From positions 1-64,000 of the forward strand of contig JADJHD010000021.1 in the NCBI GenBank assembly GCA_016707705.1: 64,000 nt of DNA. Direction: 5' to 3'. Positions 54,135 to 62,071 of this stretch are shown here, piece after piece. Under the pieces are notes generated by a model. The model was not told the DNA's origin. It saw only the letters and a program-made list of their open reading frames with translations, and searched no databases. Numbering within the stretch: the stretch's first letter is position 1; every line of letters begins with the position of its first letter. The stretch is from Bacteroidales bacterium. GTDB taxonomy: Bacteria > Bacteroidota > Bacteroidia > Bacteroidales > UBA4417. The translations under genes were made by a program, and so were the position numbers.

Positions 54135-54842
54135 TTATCCATGTGAAGCAAACAGCCAGTAGAATCCAACCAATATTGCAAGCGCTGCCCCCGAATAGGT
54201 GAACCATTTCAGGAATGCCTGCTTGTTGCTGATTGCCGAGTGGAATGCTACTCTTCCAAGAATAAAGGCGAAGATGACCATGGTGAGGATGGTACCCAGA
54301 GCGAAAGCAACTACATAGGTAAGGGTGGCAAGCTGCGATGGCAGGGCAAGGGAAGGGAGCAATGCAAAGAGATGGCTGAATCCTGCAAAACCATGAATCA
54401 GTCCGATGAAAAGTGCTGTAAAGGCATTCTGATTGCTGCCTCCGAAGTGCACATGGTCATGGCTGTGCGAATGCTCATGGGTGTGCTTGTGGATATGGGC
54501 ATACAAATGCGGACTGGTGTGGAAATGGGTGTGTGGGAGATTGCCATGCCTGTGCTTCAGATAGATGCGCACTATCGCCCAACTGCCAATTCCAATCAAC
54601 AGAATCCCGATGAAGGTTTCACTATGCTTCGAAATGGCCTCAATCGGAATAAACTCCCTGAAAAGCACAAAAAGCATCCCGATAAGCAGCATTCCCAAGG
54701 TATGCCCAAGTCCCCAGGAGAAGCCTACCATCCATGATTTTTTCCTGCTGTCGATGGCAAGCGGGGTCACCGCTGCCAGATGGTCAGGGCCCGTTACTAC
54801 ATGCGCAATACTGGCCAGAAATCCGCTTAAGAAGATGAGCAT
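54135..54842 (-). CDS. His-rich nickel/cobalt permease-like membrane protein
   Basis: A 235-residue inner-membrane protein with about six hydrophobic segments. TM1 carries the metal-transport motif HVVTGPDHLAAVTPLAID, like the HX4DH motif of NiCoT and UreH-type nickel permeases. A second GLGHTLGMLLIG follows. A cytosolic or periplasmic loop (about 97-130) has about 16 His residues, for example HIHKHTHEHSHSHDHVHF, fit to bind Ni2+. It is divergent from hypF with a 69-base gap, so its role in feeding nickel to the hydrogenase is a firm inference from context. Cobalt cannot be excluded. Confidence 0.85.
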   Translation of the reverse strand: MLIFLSGFLASIAHVVTGPDHLAAVTPLAIDSRKKSWMVGFSWGLGHTLGMLLIGMLFVLFREFIPIEAISKHSETFIGILLIGIGSWAIVRIYLKHRHGNLPHTHFHTSPHLYAHIHKHTHEHSHSHDHVHFGGSNQNAFTALFIGLIHGFAGFSHLFALLPSLALPSQLATLTYVVAFALGTILTMVIFAFILGRVAFHSAISNKQAFLKWFTYSGAALAILVGFYWLFASHG

Positions 54843-54911
54843 AGGATTGAATTCTACACTAAATATAGAAAGTAATATGCATATCTTTACATATCACTAA
54901 AAAATTCTGTT

Positions 54912-57290
54912 TTGAGCAAGGTAACGGTACAACTTATTGTGCAGGGACTGGTCCAGGGAGTCGGATTCAGGCCTTTTATTTACCGTCTTGCCCAACAGCA
55001 CTCGCTAAACGGATGGGTGCAAAACACCAACGAAAACGTCAGGATCAAGCTTACCTCCGAACCTGACAAAATCCAGGCTTTTATTGACGCTCTTCGTCCC
55101 GAAGCTCCTCCCGCCTCACGTATCCGGGATGTGTCCGTAGAATACCTTGAACTGGAGGAGTTTGATGGCTTTGTTATCCTTAAAAGTGATGACCTCTCAG
55201 AAGCTGTTACGGAAATAAGTCCAGATATTGCAGTTTGTCCGGATTGCCTCGCTGATATGAATATCCCTGGCCGCCGTAAGGATTATGCCTTCGTGAATTG
55301 CACCAACTGCGGACCACGCTTTACCATCGTCAGGGATCTTCCCTACGACCGGGAACGCACTACCATGAAGCCTTTCAGAATGTGCCCGGATTGCGATGCC
55401 GAATACCACGAAATTACTGACCGCCGCTTTCATGCCCAGCCAACTGCTTGTGCAGTCTGCGGACCGGAATTTGAGCTTTATGAAAAGGGAATTCGCGCAG
55501 AGAAATCCAACAAAGAAATTCTGGAATCTCTGGCAGCCATGATCGATAAGGGCTCAGTAGTCGCCATAAAGGGACTGGGTGGAATGCACCTCTGCTGCGA
55601 TGCATTCAATTCCAAAGCTGTTGACACTCTCCGGATCCTCAAGAACCGCGAAACCAAGCCCTTTGCCCTGATGTTCCGCGACCTTGATGCTGTCCTGCCG
55701 TATGTTTATGTGAATGAAACAGAGAAGGAATCTCTTTCATCATTCCGCAGGCCGATTGTGCTGCTTAGAACAAAGCCCGGACAATTTCCGAATAATAACG
55801 CACCTGCTGGAAATACCATCCTCAGCCATAATACTGCTGAACTTTTCCCGCCTCTGGCTTTCGGAATCAATGCCGGATTGAAACTGCAGGGAGTCATGCT
55901 TCCTTACCTGCCATTTCATTACTTGCTGTTCAAACATTTGAAGACAAATGCAATTGTCCTGACCAGCGGCAACTTCAGTTCTGAACCCATCATTATTGAT
56001 AACGATACCGCCCTCAGTAAATTCAATACCAGGGTGGATGCCATACTCCTCCATAACCGTGATATCTATAACCGCACGGATGATTCTGTGGTGAAAATCA
56101 TGGGTGGCAGAGAGAGAGTTTTAAGAAGGTCAAGGGGATTCGTTCCTGAACCGGTCAGTTTTAATAAAAACCTTGACGGAATCATAGCCTTCGGTGCCGA
56201 ATTATCCAATTGCTTCGCGGTGGGAAAGGGCAATAAAGCTTTCCTCTCCCAGCATATTGGGGATCTCAAGGGACTGGAAACTCTCGAATTCTACGAACAA
56301 ACCGTCCATCAGTTCATCGATTTATTCAGGGTTAAGCCTGAATTGCTGGCAGTGGATTTACATCCCGATTATGCTTCAACCCGACTGGCTTCCAAATTCC
56401 CCGGACTGCCGCTGGTTCAGGTGCAGCATCATCATGCCCATATCGCTTCCTGTATGGCTGAACATAATCTTGACCAGGCTGTCATTGGGGTTTCCCTGGA
56501 TGGTACAGGTCTTGGAACTGATGGTAACATCTGGGGAGGTGAGATTATGCTCTGCACCCTCGATAATTTCACCCGTCTTACACATCTGAATTATGTTCCT
56601 CTCCCCGGTGGTGACCTCGCCAATGAAGAACCTTGGAGAATGGGGATTTCCTACCTGTATAAGATCATGGGACGGGATTTCCTTGAACTTGATCTTCCCT
56701 TCCTGAAAAATCTGGATGAATTCAAGGCGGATGGAGTTTTGTCAATGATTGCGAATAATATCAATTGTCCGCTTACCTCAGGTACTGGCAGACTTTTCGA
56801 CGCTGTGGCCTCTGTTCTTGGAATTTGCCAGGTGGCTGCCTTTCCGGCTCAGGGTCCGATGCTTCTTGAGGCATTGGTTTCTCCTGAAGTGTTCCCGGTT
56901 CCGGGGCAGCCAAATAATCTGCAGGGACAATTTGATGTCTATCCTTGCCGGACTGATTCCGTGATTCATGCTGAAGATCTGATAGCAGGAGTGGTGAGTG
57001 ATTTATTGGCCGGAAAGCCAGTTTCATTTATAGCCACAAAGTTTCACAGTTCATTTATTTCCGTTATCTTTGAGAATGTGAAGTCCTTTTGTGAAAAGGA
57101 ACAGATCAGGGAAGTAGTGCTTTCGGGAGGTGTATTTCAGAATAAATATGTACTCGAAGGCTTAACGTATCTTTTGGAAATCAATCATTTTAATGTTTAT
57201 ACTCAGGAGTCGGTTCCTTCCAATGATGGAGGAATTGCCCTGGGACAAATGGCCGTTGCGGCTAAAAGGAGGGAATTGGGATGTGTTTAG
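54912..57290 (+). CDS. hypF: Carbamoyltransferase HypF
   Basis: HypF makes the cyanide ligands of the NiFe centre from carbamoyl phosphate and passes them to HypE. Domains of the 792 residues in order: acylphosphatase-like (VQGLVQGVGFRPFIYRLA, about 9-26), two Zn fingers (CPDCLADMN...NCTNCGPRF and CPDCDAEYH...ACAVCGPEF, about 108-185), YrdC-like (about 200-380), and Kae1-like with HHHAHIASCMAEH (about 498-510). The start is TTG at 54912; no ATG or GTG lies before the acylphosphatase motif. It is the first gene of hypFCDEAB. A near-match -7 box (TATCTTTA) lies at 54882-54889. Confidence 0.96.
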   Translation: MSKVTVQLIVQGLVQGVGFRPFIYRLAQQHSLNGWVQNTNENVRIKLTSEPDKIQAFIDALRPEAPPASRIRDVSVEYLELEEFDGFVILKSDDLSEAVTEISPDIAVCPDCLADMNIPGRRKDYAFVNCTNCGPRFTIVRDLPYDRERTTMKPFRMCPDCDAEYHEITDRRFHAQPTACAVCGPEFELYEKGIRAEKSNKEILESLAAMIDKGSVVAIKGLGGMHLCCDAFNSKAVDTLRILKNRETKPFALMFRDLDAVLPYVYVNETEKESLSSFRRPIVLLRTKPGQFPNNNAPAGNTILSHNTAELFPPLAFGINAGLKLQGVMLPYLPFHYLLFKHLKTNAIVLTSGNFSSEPIIIDNDTALSKFNTRVDAILLHNRDIYNRTDDSVVKIMGGRERVLRRSRGFVPEPVSFNKNLDGIIAFGAELSNCFAVGKGNKAFLSQHIGDLKGLETLEFYEQTVHQFIDLFRVKPELLAVDLHPDYASTRLASKFPGLPLVQVQHHHAHIASCMAEHNLDQAVIGVSLDGTGLGTDGNIWGGEIMLCTLDNFTRLTHLNYVPLPGGDLANEEPWRMGISYLYKIMGRDFLELDLPFLKNLDEFKADGVLSMIANNINCPLTSGTGRLFDAVASVLGICQVAAFPAQGPMLLEALVSPEVFPVPGQPNNLQGQFDVYPCRTDSVIHAEDLIAGVVSDLLAGKPVSFIATKFHSSFISVIFENVKSFCEKEQIREVVLSGGVFQNKYVLEGLTYLLEINHFNVYTQESVPSNDGGIALGQMAVAAKRRELGCV

Positions 57291-57505
57291 CAATACCTGC
57301 AAAAGTGTTATCTGTCGACTACCCCTCGGCTGTAGTCAGCATTGAGAATGTTGAATACAAGGCCAGCCTGCTGCTTCTTGATGATGTGAAGGAAGGTGAT
57401 TATATCATGCTGCATGCTGGTTTCGCCATTGAAAAGGTTGATCAGGCTGAAGCCGAAGAAACCCTGCGATTGCTGAATGAAGTTGATAAGAACAGCATAA
57501 AGTAG
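57281..57505 (+). CDS. hypC: Hydrogenase maturation chaperone HypC
   Basis: A small OB-fold chaperone of 74 residues that carries the iron with its CN and CO ligands, with HypD, to the large-subunit precursor. It starts with the family's invariant MCLAIPAKVLSVD; Cys2 is the metal-site residue. A second mark is GDYIMLHAGFAIEKVD. It overlaps hypF by ten bases and precedes hypD by five. Confidence 0.95.
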   Translation: MCLAIPAKVLSVDYPSAVVSIENVEYKASLLLLDDVKEGDYIMLHAGFAIEKVDQAEAEETLRLLNEVDKNSIK

Positions 57506-57510
57506 CCAGC

Positions 57511-58590
57511 ATGAAGTTTGTTGATGAATACCGCAAAAAGGACCTGATTCTTGCCCTCTCGGCAAGACTGGCGGAGGTTTCCCACAAGGAAATCCGCCTG
57601 ATGGAGGTCTGCGGTGGCCACACCATGGCTATTCACCGCTTCGGATTGCATAGCTTGCTGCCTCCGAATATTAAATTGCTTTCCGGCCCCGGTTGTCCGG
57701 TTTGTGTCTCCGGCCGTGGTTTCATCGATCAGGCAATGGCCTATGCCAGTCTTCCGGATGTCACCATTGCAACCTACGGCGACCTGATCAGGGTTCCGGG
57801 TTCAGATGGATCTCTGGAGAAATCAAAGGCTGAGGGAAGGGATGTGAAGATTGTCTATTCCGCCCTGGATGCCGTTGAATTGGCCCGAACCAACCCAAAC
57901 CGAAGGATTATCTTCCTGGGAATAGGCTTTGAAACTACTGCTCCTGCTACTGCTGCAGCTATCATTCAGGCGGAAGAGAGCAAACTCGGGAATTTCCTCG
58001 TGCTGAGCGCTCATAAAATCATGCCTCCTGTTATGAAGGCGTTGGTTCAGGATAAGGTCCGCATCGATGGATTTATAGCTCCCGGACATGTAACTGCTAT
58101 TACCGGGACAGATATTTACAATTTCCTTACCGATGATTTCGGACTTGGAGTAGTGGTTGCAGGCTTTGAGCCTACTGACTTGCTGCAGTCTATTATCATG
58201 CTTGCTCAGCAGTTTGAAGCCGGGAAACCAGCCGTCGAAATACAATATAACCGTGTGGTGAGTCCACATGGAAACCCAAAAGCATGGGCCTTGCTCAATG
58301 AAGCTTTTGAACTGAGGGATGATAACTGGAGAGGACTTGGAACTATCCCCGGCAGCGGACTCAAGATCAATAGCAAGTATTCTGTCCACGATGCCGAAGT
58401 TCAGATTCCGCTTGACTTACCTGAAGCCGTTGAACCCAAGGGCTGCATCTGCGGATCAATCCTGCGTGGATTAAAAACTCCCAACGACTGCGGACTTTTT
58501 GCCAAAAAATGTACTCCCTCAACTCCGGTTGGAGCATGTATGGTTTCAGGTGAAGGGACTTGTGCAACCTATTATAAATACCGCTCATGA
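57511..58590 (+). CDS. hypD: Hydrogenase Fe-ligand assembly protein HypD
   Basis: HypD, a [4Fe-4S] protein, is the scaffold on which the Fe(CN)2CO unit is built. Of 359 residues, the diagnostic parts are EVCGGHTMAIHRFGLHSLLP with active Cys and His (about 31-50), LLSGPGCPVCVSGRGFIDQA (about 55-74), and the C-terminal cluster-binding Cys segment CICGSILRGLKTPNDCGLF, then KKCTPSTPVGACMVSGEGTC. The end overlaps hypE by four bases (ATGA). Confidence 0.97.
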   Translation: MKFVDEYRKKDLILALSARLAEVSHKEIRLMEVCGGHTMAIHRFGLHSLLPPNIKLLSGPGCPVCVSGRGFIDQAMAYASLPDVTIATYGDLIRVPGSDGSLEKSKAEGRDVKIVYSALDAVELARTNPNRRIIFLGIGFETTAPATAAAIIQAEESKLGNFLVLSAHKIMPPVMKALVQDKVRIDGFIAPGHVTAITGTDIYNFLTDDFGLGVVVAGFEPTDLLQSIIMLAQQFEAGKPAVEIQYNRVVSPHGNPKAWALLNEAFELRDDNWRGLGTIPGSGLKINSKYSVHDAEVQIPLDLPEAVEPKGCICGSILRGLKTPNDCGLFAKKCTPSTPVGACMVSGEGTCATYYKYRS

Positions 58591-59609
58591 GTCAGAAGGA
58601 AGAGAAGATATTGCTTGCCCATGGCAGCGGAGGACTCATGATGCAAAACCTGCTAGGGAGCCTTATGTTCAAGGAGTTCGGGAACGAATACCTGGATCAG
58701 CAGACTGATTCTGCAACACTGCCAGTTCCTCAGGGCGAAATTGCCTTTACCACCGATTCGTTTGTGATTGACCCGATTTTCTTCCCCGGTGGCAATATCG
58801 GAAAGCTTGCTGTCTGCGGCACCGTGAACGACCTTGCCGTGAGTGGCGCCATTCCCTTGTATCTGAGTGTTTCCCTTATCATTGAAGAGGGTTTGCCCAT
58901 GGCCGACCTCGAAACGATAGTGAAGTCTTTGTCTGCCGAAGCCAAAAAGGCCGGAGTGAAAGTAGTAACCGGCGACACTAAGGTGGTGAACAGGGGTAAA
59001 TGCGATAAAATATTCATCAATACTGCTGGTGTCGGACAATTCAGGACGGATGGACGAAGGGCGGAAGGCTATAATTCGATCAAAGCGGGAGACTGCATAC
59101 TTGTTACAGGAACTATCGGAGACCACGGAATGGCTATCCTGAATGCCAGGGAATCCTTTCATTTCAAATCTCCCTTGCTCTCCGACTGTGCCTGTCTGAA
59201 CGGAATGGTCCAGCAACTGCTTGATGAAGGCCTGCAACTGAGGTTTATGCGCGATCCAACCAGAGGCGGGGTTGCGGCAGTGCTGAATGAACTGGTTTCG
59301 AAAGTTCCCTTTGGAATTGAAATCGAGGAGTCTGCACTTCCCCTCAATGCCAGCGTGAAAGCCATGGCAGAATTGCTTGGATTTGACCCCTTATCGGTAG
59401 CAAATGAAGGAAAGTTGATCATTGTTGCTTCGGAGGAAGATGCTCCGAAGGTCCTCAGCTCACTGAAGAATCATGAATTTGGTAAAGATGCATCCATCAT
59501 TGGCCGGATAGTTGAAACCCATCCCGGAAAAGTTGCCATGACCACGCTTACTGGTGGTAAAAGGCTTATAGATGTGCCTGCCGGAGAATTGTTGCCACGA
59601 ATCTGTTAA
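58587..59609 (+). CDS. hypE: Hydrogenase maturation protein HypE
   Basis: HypE dehydrates the thiocarboxamide on its own C-terminal Cys to a thiocyanate and donates CN to iron on HypC-HypD. The 340-residue product is a PurM-like ATPase (LLAHGSGGLMMQNLLGS near the start, GTVNDLAVSGAIPLYLSVS, VTGDTKVVNRGKCDKIFINT) and ends with the required PRIC tail (GELLPRIC), with the terminal Cys intact. It is coupled to hypD and followed by hypA after ten bases. Confidence 0.97.
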   Translation: MSQKEEKILLAHGSGGLMMQNLLGSLMFKEFGNEYLDQQTDSATLPVPQGEIAFTTDSFVIDPIFFPGGNIGKLAVCGTVNDLAVSGAIPLYLSVSLIIEEGLPMADLETIVKSLSAEAKKAGVKVVTGDTKVVNRGKCDKIFINTAGVGQFRTDGRRAEGYNSIKAGDCILVTGTIGDHGMAILNARESFHFKSPLLSDCACLNGMVQQLLDEGLQLRFMRDPTRGGVAAVLNELVSKVPFGIEIEESALPLNASVKAMAELLGFDPLSVANEGKLIIVASEEDAPKVLSSLKNHEFGKDASIIGRIVETHPGKVAMTTLTGGKRLIDVPAGELLPRIC

Positions 59610-59619
59610 TCTCAAAACT

Positions 59620-59961
59620 ATGCATGAACTCTCGCTGGCAATGGAGGTGGTAGACCTGGCCCTGAATGAGCTGAACACAAAACAGCTTAAATCAGTGCTT
59701 GAACTGGAAGTGGAGGTTGGCGATCTAAGCGGAGTGGAATATGAAACTTTTCAAACTGCCATGGAGATGGCGGTGAAGGGAACATTGATGGAGAACACCA
59801 CGGTTATCCTTAACAGGGTTCACGGACTGGGAAAATGCAGTAATTGTGGTGAAGAATTTAAGATGGAACACAGGGTCAGCCTTTGTCCGGTTTGCAAGGG
59901 ATTCCCGGGAGAAATCCTGTCCGGGACTGAGTTCAGGATAGTATCATTATTGGTTGAATAA
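59620..59961 (+). CDS. hypA: Nickel-insertion metallochaperone HypA
   Basis: HypA delivers nickel, with HypB, to the large-subunit precursor. The start must be ATG 59620, giving MHELSLAMEVVDLALNEL, because the nickel ligand is His2 right after Met1. The frame extends upstream into hypE but would bury that His. A Zn finger with two CXXC pairs lies at about 73-95 (KCSNCGEEF and SLCPVCKGF). The 113-residue length is normal. It overlaps no neighbour; hypB starts 16 bases after. Confidence 0.95.
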   Translation: MHELSLAMEVVDLALNELNTKQLKSVLELEVEVGDLSGVEYETFQTAMEMAVKGTLMENTTVILNRVHGLGKCSNCGEEFKMEHRVSLCPVCKGFPGEILSGTEFRIVSLLVE

Positions 59962-59977
59962 CATTAAGCAAAGAAAC

Positions 59978-60820
59978 ATGTGCGATACCTGCGGATGCGA
60001 TCAGGAAGGGGGATTCACCCTTCATACCGGTAAAGGACAACATATGCATGAACATACCCATGATGGAGTGACCCACAGTCATTCCCATGGAGCAGATGGA
60101 GTGCATTCACACTCTCATTCCCATGAGCATGCTCATACCCACGGACCCGTTGCTGCCGCTGGCACCGCAGCCCGTAAGATTGAACTGAGCCTCGACATTA
60201 TGTCGCAGAACAACCTTCTCGCCCAGCGCAACAGGGGATTCTTTGAAGGGAAAAATATTCTTTGCCTTAATCTGGTGAGTTCTCCGGGTTCCGGCAAAAC
60301 CTCAATTCTTGAAAAAACCATTCCGGCATTAAAGTCTGTTATGCCGATTGCCGTTATTGAAGGGGATCAGCAAACACAGCGCGATGCTGATCGAATTGGT
60401 GAAACCGGGGCTCCCGTAGTGCAGGTTAATACGGGAACAGGCTGTCATCTGGATGCAAATATGGTTCGTTCGGCATTCCCGGAACTCCCATTATCAGAAG
60501 GATCCTTGCTGATTATTGAGAATGTGGGCAATTTAGTTTGTCCTGCCATGTTCGACCTTGGTGAGCAGAAAAGGGTAGTTGTAATTTCGGTAACCGAAGG
60601 GGAGGATAAACCCCTGAAATATCCCTATATGTTCCAGTCATCGCACCTTTGCCTGATCAATAAGTCGGATTTGCTGCCCTATGTCGATTTCAACGTTGAA
60701 AAGGCAATGGAATATGCCAAAAGCCTGAATCCTGAACTGGAATTCATACTTCTTTCAGCAAAAAGCGGGGAGGGGATGCAGGAATGGTACGACTGGATTG
60801 CTCGTCAGCGGAAAGCCTAA
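59978..60820 (+). CDS. hypB: Nickel-dependent GTPase HypB
   Basis: HypB is a SIMIBI GTPase that drives nickel release from HypA. ATG 59978 gives the high-affinity nickel motif at the very N-terminus, MCDTCGCDQEGGF, as in the family; TTG 59954 lies inside hypA. A His-rich tract follows (residues about 20-60, with about 18 His), which can store nickel. GTPase motifs are intact: VSSPGSGKTSILEKTI (P-loop, about 106-121), the metal site TGTGCHLDANMV, and NKSDLLPYVDF (about 228-238). It is the last gene of hypFCDEAB and its end overlaps by four bases the converging protease gene. Confidence 0.95.
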   Translation: MCDTCGCDQEGGFTLHTGKGQHMHEHTHDGVTHSHSHGADGVHSHSHSHEHAHTHGPVAAAGTAARKIELSLDIMSQNNLLAQRNRGFFEGKNILCLNLVSSPGSGKTSILEKTIPALKSVMPIAVIEGDQQTQRDADRIGETGAPVVQVNTGTGCHLDANMVRSAFPELPLSEGSLLIIENVGNLVCPAMFDLGEQKRVVVISVTEGEDKPLKYPYMFQSSHLCLINKSDLLPYVDFNVEKAMEYAKSLNPELEFILLSAKSGEGMQEWYDWIARQRKA

Positions 60821-61281
60821 GCCTTTCGGGCAAGGCAATCCTTAACAAGTTTTCTAATTTCAGTGATGGCTGTCGGTATGGCTTTTTGTACCTCAGCGGA
60901 TAATTCCATGCCCATCTCCTGAAAATCCTTGATGGAAATGGCAACCAGATAGAACTCAGGCTTTGTTCCCTGCAGACAGGCTGCATCCAGCAAATCCTTG
61001 AGCCCGATCTCATGGGCACTCAGCTGCTTCGGAAAATCGCTGGCATAGGTAGGATTAAGCACCCTAACATTTCCTGCCGGGTATTGATCAAGAGAAGCAT
61101 CTACAACTATCACGGTTGGATAATCCTGGATAAACCCAAGCAGATGGAAGCCTGCTGTTCCTCCATCCATCAGGTCAGCACCTTCAATACCTTCTGCTTC
61201 CAGGTCTTTAACGATTTGGATTCCAATGCCTTCATCATTCAGAAGGAGATTTCCTATTCCCAGGACTAAAATATCATTCAT
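60817..61281 (-). CDS. hyaD: [NiFe]-hydrogenase large-subunit maturation protease
   Basis: An endopeptidase of the HyaD/HupD/HybD family that removes the C-terminal tail from the large-subunit precursor after nickel is in place. The 154 residues show the nickel-sensing triad positions: GIGNLLLNDEGIGIQIV (Glu), VIVVDASLD (Asp) and LSAHEIGLKDLLDAA (His). ATG 61281 is used (TTG 61290 is part of a terminator tail). It follows the cytochrome b gene with a hairpin between, so it may be expressed at a lower level than the structural genes. Its 3' end meets hypB with a four-base overlap. Confidence 0.93.
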   Translation of the reverse strand: MNDILVLGIGNLLLNDEGIGIQIVKDLEAEGIEGADLMDGGTAGFHLLGFIQDYPTVIVVDASLDQYPAGNVRVLNPTYASDFPKQLSAHEIGLKDLLDAACLQGTKPEFYLVAISIKDFQEMGMELSAEVQKAIPTAITEIRKLVKDCLARKA

Positions 61282-61288
61282 GACTTGC

Positions 61289-61325
61289 AAAAAATAAGTT
61301 GGGGCATGATAAGCTATGCCCCAAC
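61289..61325 (-). terminator. Hairpin terminator or attenuator between cytochrome b and protease genes
   Basis: On the minus strand GTTGGGGCAT (61325-61316) pairs with ATGCCCCAAC (61307-61298), with an 8-base loop, followed by TTATTTTTT (to 61289). The T tail ends eight bases before the protease ATG, so read-through is needed to express the protease from the structural-gene promoter. Confidence 0.8.
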
Positions 61326-61355
61326 CTTGATTTAGTTATTGATTACAAAGTACTA

Positions 61356-62069
61356 TCAACTCTTTTTACCTGCTTCAGGCTTATGTCTGTCAACCACATC
61401 TTCTTCAATGAACTTCCATCCACCAATCATTGATGAGGTTACTCCGCGGCGTTCGATATAGTCGTGGTAGAAAACCAGGTACATATGAACAAGTGCAAAA
61501 AGTATAAATCCCCACATAAAGATATGGTGAAGCTGTCTAACATTCATATCACCACCCAGCATAGGAACAACCCATGCGAACATTTTGGGCAGGAAGGATG
61601 TGCTCATCGCTGCATACATGCCAAAACCGGTAAGGCATTGAACCAGGAAGAAAAGGAAGGTTACGAAGTAGATAAGGCTCGCAAGGGAATTATGCCCGAT
61701 TGAGTCAATCCTTTTATGGGTAATCTGAAGGATATCTACTCTGATAACATCCATGATTTCTTTCCATTGACTGCGTTTCAGGGGGATGAAGTTATACCAG
61801 CGGGCAAATTCATTGCCGGCAAAACCCCAGTAAATCCTGAAAATGAAGTTGAAGAAAAACAGGAAAGCCGCTACAAAATGAATGAATCTAACGGTTCCGA
61901 ACCAATAATTGAAGTAGGCTTCTGTTCCCTTCATAAAAGCCAGGGGCTCACCGATGATGTACCCGGTGATACACAATGCAACTATACACAGTGCATTGAT
62001 CCAGTGATAGATACGGACGGGCAATTCCCATACATGTACCTCACGCATTGGGATCGATCGGCTTCTCAT
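61356..62069 (-). CDS. hyaC: Ni/Fe-hydrogenase b-type cytochrome subunit
   Basis: The membrane anchor of the uptake hydrogenase. It takes electrons from the small subunit through two b hemes and hands them to quinone. The 237-residue protein has four or five hydrophobic segments and the heme-ligand His residues in VWELPVRIYHWINALCIVAL (TM1), TVRFIHFVAAFLFFFN (TM2), and HHIFMWGFILFALVHMYLVF (last TM), then the family's HDYIERRGVTSSMIGGWKF. It starts two bases after the large-subunit stop. A second Met eight codons in (MREVHVWE) is a possible start. Confidence 0.95.
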   Translation of the reverse strand: MRSRSIPMREVHVWELPVRIYHWINALCIVALCITGYIIGEPLAFMKGTEAYFNYWFGTVRFIHFVAAFLFFFNFIFRIYWGFAGNEFARWYNFIPLKRSQWKEIMDVIRVDILQITHKRIDSIGHNSLASLIYFVTFLFFLVQCLTGFGMYAAMSTSFLPKMFAWVVPMLGGDMNVRQLHHIFMWGFILFALVHMYLVFYHDYIERRGVTSSMIGGWKFIEEDVVDRHKPEAGKKS

Positions 62070-62071
62070 AG

